DNA of 64,000 nt from Gelidibacter salicanalis (GTDB lineage Bacteria; Bacteroidota; Bacteroidia; Flavobacteriales; Flavobacteriaceae): NCBI RefSeq assembly GCF_007997285.1, contig NZ_VORX01000008.1:62001-126000 (forward strand), written 5' to 3'. The number at the start of each line of letters is the position of its first letter. Position 1 is the stretch's first letter. Made by a program: the position numbers and the translations under genes. Positions 36,085 through 43,160 of the stretch are shown piece by piece. The notes beneath the pieces are model-generated. The model was not told where the DNA came from. It was given only the letters and a program-made list of their open reading frames with translations, and searched no databases.

Positions 36085-36169
36085 TTAGAATTCAGCAGCC
36101 TTTTTCAACAGGACCTGCTGCACATTGAAAAGACTCCTGCCTTCGCTGGAAAAAAACATATTTATCTAC

Positions 36170-37621
36170 ATGAAAAAATTGGCATTACACTGGAAAATCA
36201 TTATTGGAATGGTCCTCGGTATCATTTGGGCATTAGTATCAAGCTCAATGGGATGGAGTGCTTTTACCATTAATTGGATTGATCCGTTCGGAACTATATT
36301 TATCAATTTATTGAAATTGATTGCAGTTCCGTTGGTCTTGTTTTCCATTATAAGTGGTGTTGCTAATATTGGAGATCCTAAAAGTCTAGGACGTATGGGG
36401 GGAAAGACCTTAGGGATGTATTTGGTCACTACCATTTTGGCCATAACCCTTGGTTTAGTTCTTGTAAATATCATAAAACCAGGAAAACTTATTGACGAAC
36501 AAAGCCGAATAGACAATCGGATTAACTACGAAATCTGGGCAGATTCCCAAGGGTATCAAATAAAAGACGGCATTAATTATTTGAAGGACCCTGCTTATCT
36601 TCAACGCGCACAGGAAATTTCTGATTTGACCAAAAAGGCTCTAAAAGAAGTGTCCGTATCGGACAAACTTGAAACCGCTGGCAAACAAAAGGAGACCACA
36701 CCGTTACAGCCTTTGGTTGATATTGTGCCCGATAACTTTTTTCGCGCCCTGTCTAACAATGGCTTAATGTTGCAGGTGATCTTTTTCGCTATTTTCTTTG
36801 GTGTTTCCTTATTGTTTGTCCCAGATGATAAATCAGAACCCGTTTTAAAATTAGTCGATGGCATTAATGAAGTATTCCTAAAAATGGTCGATTTGGTGAT
36901 GCAAGCGGCGCCGTTTTTTGTGTTTGCGCTATTGGCTGGTGTGGTGAGTAAAATGGCTGGAGATGATATCGGAAAAGTATTGGAAATTTTTAAAGGCTTA
37001 AGCTGGTACTCCTTAACTGTCTTATCTGGTCTGCTCATTATGATATTCATCACCTATCCATTGATATTAAAAGGGTTTGTTAAGAAGATTTCCTATTCAG
37101 GATTTTTTAAAGCGATGAGTCCTGCCCAAACCTTAGCCTTCTCAACTTCTAGTAGTGCTGCTACACTGCCAGTAACTATGGAATGTGTAGAGCAAAACTT
37201 AGGGGTAAATAAAAAAATAAGCAGTTTCGTATTGCCTATTGGTGCTACGGTAAATATGGATGGGACAAGTCTTTATCAAGCTGTGGCGGTCATCTTTTTA
37301 GCACAGTTACACATGATTGATTTAACTATAGGACAGCAAATCACCGTGGTGTTGACCACCACTTTGGCCTCCATTGGCTCGGCTGCTGTGCCAAGTGCAG
37401 GTTTGGTTATGTTAATTATTGTATTGGATTCTGTTGGATTAAATCCCGCTTGGATTGCAATTATATTTCCGGTTGACCGTATTTTGGATATGTTTAGAAC
37501 GGTGGTCAACGTTACGGGAGATGCGACCGTATGTTCAATCATTGCAGATGGTGAGAATATGTTGGACTATCAAGAAAAGAAAAGCCCGACCGATACGTTT
37601 GATCTTGATTCGAAATCTTAA
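36170..37621 (+). CDS. Dicarboxylate/amino acid:cation symporter (DAACS/GltP family)
   Basis: 483 residues from the ATG at 36170; the upstream in-frame start at 36125 adds an unlikely hydrophilic leader. About eight helices plus re-entrant loops are seen. The SSSAATLP loop carries the conserved serine-rich motif, and NMDGTSLYQ is the NMDGT substrate and Na+ site. A long soluble insert lies at about 125-195. Family members import glutamate, aspartate or C4 dicarboxylates with Na+ or H+. Its stop shares bases with the stop of the convergent RarD-like gene. Confidence 0.9.
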   Translation: MKKLALHWKIIIGMVLGIIWALVSSSMGWSAFTINWIDPFGTIFINLLKLIAVPLVLFSIISGVANIGDPKSLGRMGGKTLGMYLVTTILAITLGLVLVNIIKPGKLIDEQSRIDNRINYEIWADSQGYQIKDGINYLKDPAYLQRAQEISDLTKKALKEVSVSDKLETAGKQKETTPLQPLVDIVPDNFFRALSNNGLMLQVIFFAIFFGVSLLFVPDDKSEPVLKLVDGINEVFLKMVDLVMQAAPFFVFALLAGVVSKMAGDDIGKVLEIFKGLSWYSLTVLSGLLIMIFITYPLILKGFVKKISYSGFFKAMSPAQTLAFSTSSSAATLPVTMECVEQNLGVNKKISSFVLPIGATVNMDGTSLYQAVAVIFLAQLHMIDLTIGQQITVVLTTTLASIGSAAVPSAGLVMLIIVLDSVGLNPAWIAIIFPVDRILDMFRTVVNVTGDATVCSIIADGENMLDYQEKKSPTDTFDLDSKS

Positions 37622-38523
37622 ATATGAGCGGCACGCCATCGGTTGATTCTGTTTTTTATTGTGGCAAAGTTGAAAATAACAATGGAGATCACAATTAATA
37701 TGTAACAAATTGCCTCTAAAAAGCTGATTTCCTCATTAAAATAGAAGATGGCGAGCATAAAATTAATTAACGGATTTAAATAGATAAATACGCCAACGAC
37801 GGAAGAATTTAGACCTCTGAGAGCGTAAATATTAAGAAACATCGGGATGATTGTAAACACTACGGCAATTAAGGCCAACATTCCATAAAAGAAAGCCGTC
37901 TTTTCATTGGGCGCATCGTAAGTCACAATAAAAGGAAGCAGAAAGATTACCGCAAAAAACACCTGGCAGGTTAGGACTATAAACCGATCCAACTCTTGGT
38001 TCTTTCGTTGCAAAACCAAATACAGGGCGTAAGTAAGGGCTATAATCATACTGTAAAACAAATCCGTCATGTTCCCTATAGACAACAGTAAACAGCCAAT
38101 CAAACTTAATACAACGGCTACCCATTGCAATTTTAAAAGCTTTTCTTTCAGAATTAAATAGGCCAAAACCATGGTAAGGATAGGACAAATCAAGTATGCC
38201 AATGATGTAGCGCTCACACTGACGTTGTTCATGACATAAATAAAGATGTACCAATTGAGCGCCAAAAACAGTCCGCTTAAAATATTGACTACAATAATTC
38301 TCCGCTTGTCAAGTTTCCCTAAAGTTTTAAAAAGATTCAGATTAGATTTCAATGCTTTTGGTCGCAATACCAAAGTCACAAATAGCATGATCACTACAGA
38401 TCCCAAAGTGCGATAGCTCAGAATTTCGAAGGCTGTGAAGTCATCCAACGATTTCAGTACCACGCTAAAAAAGCCCCAAATACTAAAGGCGGTAATAACT
38501 GCAATGTAATATTTAGAGTTCAT
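37618..38523 (-). CDS. EamA-family exporter, RarD-like
   Basis: 301 residues from the ATG at 38523, ten predicted membrane helices in two EamA halves. MNSKYYIAVITAFSIWGFF is the usual opening. An upstream TTG at 38550 lies inside a -7 box (38548-38555) and is unlikely as a start. Drug/metabolite exporters of this type have unknown substrates. Its stop codon overlaps the symporter stop by three bases (TTAA, read on both strands). Confidence 0.86.
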   Translation of the reverse strand: MNSKYYIAVITAFSIWGFFSVVLKSLDDFTAFEILSYRTLGSVVIMLFVTLVLRPKALKSNLNLFKTLGKLDKRRIIVVNILSGLFLALNWYIFIYVMNNVSVSATSLAYLICPILTMVLAYLILKEKLLKLQWVAVVLSLIGCLLLSIGNMTDLFYSMIIALTYALYLVLQRKNQELDRFIVLTCQVFFAVIFLLPFIVTYDAPNEKTAFFYGMLALIAVVFTIIPMFLNIYALRGLNSSVVGVFIYLNPLINFMLAIFYFNEEISFLEAICYILIVISIVIFNFATIKNRINRWRAAHI

Positions 38524-38547
38524 GGTGACCGATTTGAAATAGGCTTG

Positions 38548-38555
38548 CAAATGTA
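38548..38555 (-). promoter_or_regulatory. -7 promoter box for the RarD-like gene
   Basis: Minus-strand TACATTTG, an exact TAnnTTTG, ending 25 bases before the ATG at 38523. The last three bases form the TTG that could be mistaken for a start. Confidence 0.55.
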
Positions 38556-38748
38556 TTTCAAAAACAGGAACAAGTATTCGTTTATTTCTAAAAAAATCAT
38601 ATCACCGACAGTGATAAAACGCGCGTTCTTCTTAAGGTTTTCTTAATTCCGAGCTGCCAGTCAGAAAAGGATACAATTGATATGATATGAGTCCACCGGT
38701 AGGTTTTATAAGTCTTAATTTTCATTTTTAAACCACTTTATAAGTCAC

Positions 38749-39579
38749 ATGCAGAAGTTAACGATAGAAGAGATCATTAAAAAAATAGAAGCTGAAGAAT
38801 TGTTTCGTGCAGTTGCCTCAGACTATTCCTTTACCATCAAAATTGACGATTATGTACCTTATGCCTGTGCGGCTGTACATAACGGACATCAATTCCGTAG
38901 GGAATTATGGCCAAAATGCCTGCATACGGAATACGAGCGTTGGTATGAAGAAGATCCAGAGACCGTAAATATGGTCAAACACCATCCGATTGTCATTTCG
39001 GGAATGGATTCTCGCTTTGAATATGATTTGAATCGCGATCCTGACAATGCTATCTATGAAGATGCTTGGGGAAAACAATTATGGAAAGAACCTTTGACCA
39101 CTGAAGAAAAATCTAAAAGTTTAGAAAAACATCGCAACTTTTATAAAGTCGTGCATGCACTCATCAAAACTTTAGAGGCTAAGTTTGGATGCTGTATTGT
39201 TTACGACATGCACAGTTACAATTGGAAACGTTGGGATAGGGAAGTGCCAACCTGGAATTTAGGGACTTCTAATGTCGATAATACACGTTTTAAAAATTCT
39301 ATAGAAGACTGGCGCCAAGAGTTGTCCGAAATCAAATTACCAAATGGCATTGCCAGTACCGCTAAAATAAATGATACCTTTCAGGGCAACGGCTATTTTT
39401 TAAAATTTATAACTGAAAATTTCGACCAAACATTAGTGTTAGCGACTGAAGTGGCTAAAATTTATTGTGATGAAGAAGGTCAAATTATCTACCCAGAAGT
39501 GGTATCAGCAATTCGTAAAGGACTTAGAACGTGTTTGCCAGAGCATGCTTCAAATTTTTATAATATATATTCCAATTAA
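38749..39579 (+). CDS. N-formylglutamate amidohydrolase-like protein (PF05013)
   Basis: 276 residues. Family signatures are ISGMDSRFEYDLNR and VYDMHSYNW, which hold metal-binding His and Asp/Glu residues, within a zinc-dependent amidohydrolase related to M14-type carboxypeptidases. N-formylglutamate amidohydrolase hydrolyses formyl-Glu in histidine degradation, but no hut gene is near. It is the first gene of a tight operon with a DUF1704 peptidase (zero bases between stop and ATG) and an ATP-grasp ligase, so its real substrate is probably a different N-acyl or peptide-like compound. That is inference. Confidence 0.86.
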   Translation: MQKLTIEEIIKKIEAEELFRAVASDYSFTIKIDDYVPYACAAVHNGHQFRRELWPKCLHTEYERWYEEDPETVNMVKHHPIVISGMDSRFEYDLNRDPDNAIYEDAWGKQLWKEPLTTEEKSKSLEKHRNFYKVVHALIKTLEAKFGCCIVYDMHSYNWKRWDREVPTWNLGTSNVDNTRFKNSIEDWRQELSEIKLPNGIASTAKINDTFQGNGYFLKFITENFDQTLVLATEVAKIYCDEEGQIIYPEVVSAIRKGLRTCLPEHASNFYNIYSN

Positions 39580-41418
39580 ATGAGTGAAGATTATCATATA
39601 GATGCCGAACTAGTTGAGACAATTTGTAAAAACGTTACAGAGAATGTGCCTGTAAATGTCGCATTGCCAAATAAGGGGCTCTTACATATTGATAAACTCT
39701 TGCCATATATTTGCGTTTACCGTTATAAGGATCGCGATGTGTATTTCTCTAGCTTACTGAAAACACAGGCATCCTATATGATTGTTGACGAAACCATTGA
39801 CATCTCCCACCTACTTGAGGCAATCAGATTAATTACATCAGAAAAATTTGAAACGTTTTTAATCTTAGAATTGTGGCCTAATGCAGATAGTTTAAAAAAT
39901 CAATTTCAAATTTACGGACCAAAAAATAAATCTTTAGAGACGGTTAATGCATTAAAAGAAGGGTTTAGTGAAATAAGAAAGACCTTATCTTACGTAAGCT
40001 CTGAAATTATACAAACGGAATTCCGCCATCCTAAACATTTATCACCGCTATTAGATGTTAATAAATCTAAAAAGCAAGGCGCCTTAGTAATTGGGGTCTC
40101 TGTACCTGTGGTTTATAAAAACACCACAACAGACCAACTGTTCTCTTTATTTTTTAGAAAGTTTTACACCGTTTTTTCCGAAACAATAAAAAGGGCAGTC
40201 TACGAATTTATAAGAGTGCAAACAACAGATGCTTTTGAAAATTACCTAATGCTCGGGAAAACCCATATTGATGCGGTTACCCTGTCCTCAGACACCAAAT
40301 TAGCTGAAATCAGTGAAGGCATGTCGTTTTTACTGAGAGTTACCCCCGTGAATAGCAATGAAGAATGGGACAAATTTGAGCAGAATAATTATGAGAAAGA
40401 ACCCTCTTTTAAATACCGACTACTAGCGGTTGATCCTGAGCTCGAAAAACGTAAACTTTTTAATATCCCTATAGATCTTATAGAAGATCCAACCATCGCC
40501 TTTATTTTAAGGGGGAAACGCCTTGAAATTGAAAAGCAACTGATCATGTTGGAAGAACGTGGCACCGACAATTTTAGGTTTATTGGTGAAAGTTTGTACG
40601 GGGTTATCCGCGAAGATATCTTGGAGATGGCAAAACACATCCTACAAGTGTATCCAACGGCAGAAACCGTCCAAAGCTCCAAACGCTATAACGGGATTGA
40701 GTTTGCTCAGTTTGCGCAAAAAGAAATGGACCATTATATCCAACAGTTTCCTGATCTCGATTTAGGTATTGAAATTAGAGATGATGTTGCCGGGATTATG
40801 GTTTCTAAATCGAAATTATTGATCAACGAAGAAATGAATTTGGATGTCAACCGATGTGATGCGCTCATTCAACACGAAATTGGCACGCATATTCTGACCT
40901 ATTGCAACGGAAAAAGTCAACCCTTAAAACAAATGTATGAAGGTTTTGAAGGGTATGATCAGCTTCAGGAAGGTTTGGCTGTAATTGCCGAATATTTGGT
41001 AGGTGGTTTAACCGTAAACCGTCTTCGTTTACTTGCAGGAAGGGTCATTGCCGTTCAATCGATGGTGGACAATGCTACGTTTATCGAAACCTTTAATCTC
41101 TTAAGGGAATCCTATGCGTTTCAGGATCGTGTAGCCTATTATATCAGTATGCGGGTGTATAGAGGAGGCGGACTTACCAAAGATGCCGTCTATTTAGCCG
41201 GCTTAATTGACTTGATGGCCTATTTAAAAGACGGTGGTAAATTGGAGCCCTTATATACTGGAAAGTTTAATGTAACACACATTAAATTAATTGAAGAATT
41301 ATTATACCGCGGGGTATTAAATCAGCCCATATTACCCAGATTTTTAGATCGTGACGATGTTCAGGTCCGATTGCAAAAATTACGTGAAGGCATAAATATT
41401 GTTGAACTTGTTAATTAA
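39580..41418 (+). CDS. DUF1704 (QEGLA motif) HExxxH metallopeptidase, flavohemoglobin expression-modulating type
   Basis: 612 residues, adjoining the preceding stop directly. The HEIGTH zinc site is at 432-437 with Glu433 as the likely catalytic base, and QEGLA is at 463-467. DUF1704 is the family of MATCAP (KIAA0895L), a eukaryotic tubulin tyrosine carboxypeptidase that uses the HExxxH motif. Bacterial members are known as flavohemoglobin expression-modulating QEGLA proteins with no clear substrate. The N-terminal half (1-400) is unassigned. It probably cleaves a C-terminal residue from a partner made or modified by the next gene; that is inference. Confidence 0.85.
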   Translation: MSEDYHIDAELVETICKNVTENVPVNVALPNKGLLHIDKLLPYICVYRYKDRDVYFSSLLKTQASYMIVDETIDISHLLEAIRLITSEKFETFLILELWPNADSLKNQFQIYGPKNKSLETVNALKEGFSEIRKTLSYVSSEIIQTEFRHPKHLSPLLDVNKSKKQGALVIGVSVPVVYKNTTTDQLFSLFFRKFYTVFSETIKRAVYEFIRVQTTDAFENYLMLGKTHIDAVTLSSDTKLAEISEGMSFLLRVTPVNSNEEWDKFEQNNYEKEPSFKYRLLAVDPELEKRKLFNIPIDLIEDPTIAFILRGKRLEIEKQLIMLEERGTDNFRFIGESLYGVIREDILEMAKHILQVYPTAETVQSSKRYNGIEFAQFAQKEMDHYIQQFPDLDLGIEIRDDVAGIMVSKSKLLINEEMNLDVNRCDALIQHEIGTHILTYCNGKSQPLKQMYEGFEGYDQLQEGLAVIAEYLVGGLTVNRLRLLAGRVIAVQSMVDNATFIETFNLLRESYAFQDRVAYYISMRVYRGGGLTKDAVYLAGLIDLMAYLKDGGKLEPLYTGKFNVTHIKLIEELLYRGVLNQPILPRFLDRDDVQVRLQKLREGINIVELVN

Positions 41419-41429
41419 ATTATATAAAA

Positions 41430-42470
41430 ATGAAAATAGCATTTATAATAAATGATCATGCCACAGAGAAGTGGAATTACACAACGCCTGCACTAGGGTT
41501 TGCAGCTTACAAAAGAGGACACGACGTCTATTTTATTGGGGTTGGCGAATTGTCTTATGCCTCAAAAGGACATTTGTCCGTGCGTTGTAAAACCATAAAA
41601 GACCGAACTTTTAAATCGGAAGAGACGTTTTTTAAAGCTGTCCAAAAAGAAGAGTTTACCACCTTATCGTCTGAAGATTTGGATGTTTTATTTTTGAGAA
41701 ACAACCCTGCCGATGAAATTAATGAACGTGATTGGGCCTATAATGCAGCCTTCATTTTTGGTGAAATTGCCATGAGTAATGGCGTCATTGTGTTAAATCA
41801 CCCAAGTAGTTTGGCAGGTGCGGTCAATAAAATGTATTTTCAGCATTTCCCGGAAATCATTCGACCAAAAACGATTATTACCAGAGATCATAATGAGATC
41901 AAGGAATTCTTTAAGGAGCAAAAACAAAAAATGATTTTGAAACCCTTACAAGGCTCTGGGGGGACCAATGTGTTTATGATGGATAAGAAAAATGAACACA
42001 ATCTGTCCCAAACGATAGACGCCATCTGTAGAGATGGATTCGTGATTGCTCAAGAATATCTCACCGAAGCTACAGGTGGCGACACGCGATTGTTTATCAT
42101 GAACGGGGAGCCATTGCAAGTTAATGGTCAATATGCATTAATGCAACGAGTGAATGCTTCGGGAGATATCCGAAGTAACATTCACGCAGGTGGAAAACCT
42201 GAGCTGGTTAAGATGACAGATCAGATCATGAAATTGGCCGATATCGTAAAACCTAAATTGGTCCAAGACGGAATGTTCTTGGTAGGAATTGACATTGTTG
42301 GGTCAAAGTTAATGGAGATCAACGTGTTTAGTCCTGGTGGGTTGAACGTGATGGGACAAATGTATGATTGTGATTTTGCAACTCCTGTCATTGAATCTAT
42401 TGAGCGAAAAGTGTATTATAAGAGCATGTACAATGATTATTTATACAACAGCCGATTGGCGACATTATAA
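41430..42470 (+). CDS. Glutathione synthetase-like ATP-grasp ligase
   Basis: 346 residues of the ATP-grasp fold. ATP-binding Lys171 (ILKPLQGSGGTN), the flexible loop 174-180, QEYL near 208-211, and metal ligands Asp288, Glu296 and Asn298 (MEINVFSPGG) are all present. The closest well-known relatives are GshB-type peptide ligases. A gene for gamma-glutamylcysteine ligase is absent here, and the species is predicted to make bacillithiol instead. The enzyme probably joins an amino acid or a peptide in concert with the two operon partners, 11 bases downstream of the peptidase. Confidence 0.86.
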   Translation: MKIAFIINDHATEKWNYTTPALGFAAYKRGHDVYFIGVGELSYASKGHLSVRCKTIKDRTFKSEETFFKAVQKEEFTTLSSEDLDVLFLRNNPADEINERDWAYNAAFIFGEIAMSNGVIVLNHPSSLAGAVNKMYFQHFPEIIRPKTIITRDHNEIKEFFKEQKQKMILKPLQGSGGTNVFMMDKKNEHNLSQTIDAICRDGFVIAQEYLTEATGGDTRLFIMNGEPLQVNGQYALMQRVNASGDIRSNIHAGGKPELVKMTDQIMKLADIVKPKLVQDGMFLVGIDIVGSKLMEINVFSPGGLNVMGQMYDCDFATPVIESIERKVYYKSMYNDYLYNSRLATL

Positions 42471-42521
42471 CAAACTTATTCTGTTAACTATAGGTTGAAT
42501 TTTCAAACATTTATAAACTAC

Positions 42522-42547
42522 AAAAAGTCCTCATCTGAGGACTTTTT
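42522..42547. terminator. Bidirectional hairpin terminator after the three-gene operon
   Basis: AAAAAGTCCTCA (42522-42533) and its exact complement (42536-42547) separated by TC, with A- and T-runs on both sides. It separates the ATP-grasp gene from the convergent DCC gene. Confidence 0.85.
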
Positions 42548-42566
42548 AAGTTTATGTACAATCAAT

Positions 42567-42983
42567 TTATAAAAATTTCGACTTCAATTCGGGCGTCGGG
42601 ATCATACACTCGTCCTTTTGACCGTACCATTTGTATCTGTTTTTAGCGATATAATCATATACCCAATTTCTGATGAAAGCTGGCACAATCAGAAAAATGG
42701 CTAACAAATTTCTTGGGAACCCTAATTTGGAGACTATTTTTAAGGCTGCTGTCGATTTATAGGAAATCCCATCAGATTCAGAATACAGCAGAATAGAATC
42801 TGTCTCATTCCGATCAATCTTGAAGTGCTCTAAAACCTCTTGCCCAATGGCACTTTGCAATGCGGTATACCGAAATACATCCTGTTGATCATTTTTAATG
42901 ACATATTGCACAGAAGTATTGCACAAATTGCAAACCCCGTCAAAAAGGATCAGTTGTTTATTTTTTTCTATAGGTATGGACAT
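42567..42983 (-). CDS. Thiol-disulfide oxidoreductase DCC family protein (DUF393)
   Basis: 138 residues with the signature Asp15, Cys18 and Cys21 (FDGVCNLC) that gives the DCC family its name. A second region RNLLAIFLIVPAFIRNW is a hydrophobic patch. The family is predicted to have thioredoxin-like thiol-disulfide activity; partners unknown. The ATG borders the seven-base tandem array at 42988-43118. It is convergent with the operon upstream across a strong terminator. Confidence 0.87.
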   Translation of the reverse strand: MSIPIEKNKQLILFDGVCNLCNTSVQYVIKNDQQDVFRYTALQSAIGQEVLEHFKIDRNETDSILLYSESDGISYKSTAALKIVSKLGFPRNLLAIFLIVPAFIRNWVYDYIAKNRYKWYGQKDECMIPTPELKSKFL

Positions 42984-42987
42984 TTTG

Positions 42988-43118
42988 TTTTCAGTTTTCA
43001 GTCTTCAGTATTCAGTTTTCAGTCTCCAGTTTTGTTTTCAGTTTTCAGTCTTCAGTATTCAGTTTTCAGTCTCCAGTTTTCAGTATTCAATCTGCAGTAT
43101 TCAGCGTTCAGTATTCAG
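42988..43118. repeat. Heptanucleotide tandem array with internal 47-base duplication
   Basis: Seven-base units of the form TnTTCAG (TTTTCAG, TCTTCAG, TATTCAG and TCTCCAG) run in order for about 130 bases. Bases 42983-43029 recur exactly at 43030-43076 (47 bases: five plus six heptads). It lies between the mutS2 stop and the DCC ATG, both on the minus strand. Plus-strand open frames here are translations of the repeat, not genes. Confidence 0.9.
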
Positions 43119-43125
43119 CGTTTGG

Positions 43126-43149
43126 TAGTTATGTAGTTATGTAGTTATA
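43126..43149. repeat. Octanucleotide tandem repeat next to mutS2 stop
   Basis: Two copies of TAGTTATG and one TAGTTATA, between the heptad array and the mutS2 stop at 43161. Confidence 0.7.
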
Positions 43150-43160
43150 GACAACACACG

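Noticed and set aside
36085-36124. A terminator after aroC
   Set aside because: CAGCAG and CTGCTG can pair, but the loop is 16 bases and no T-run follows.
38749-39579. Part of a histidine-degradation (hut) pathway
   Set aside because: No hutH, hutU, hutI or formiminoglutamate gene is near; the operon partners indicate another role.
42840-43136. Two plus-strand open frames rich in Phe, Ser and Gln
   Set aside because: They translate the heptad repeat and the reverse of the DCC gene start; the pattern is low-complexity with no protein signature.
42983-43149. A CRISPR array
   Set aside because: Units are seven or eight bases with no spacers, and there are no cas genes anywhere in the window.
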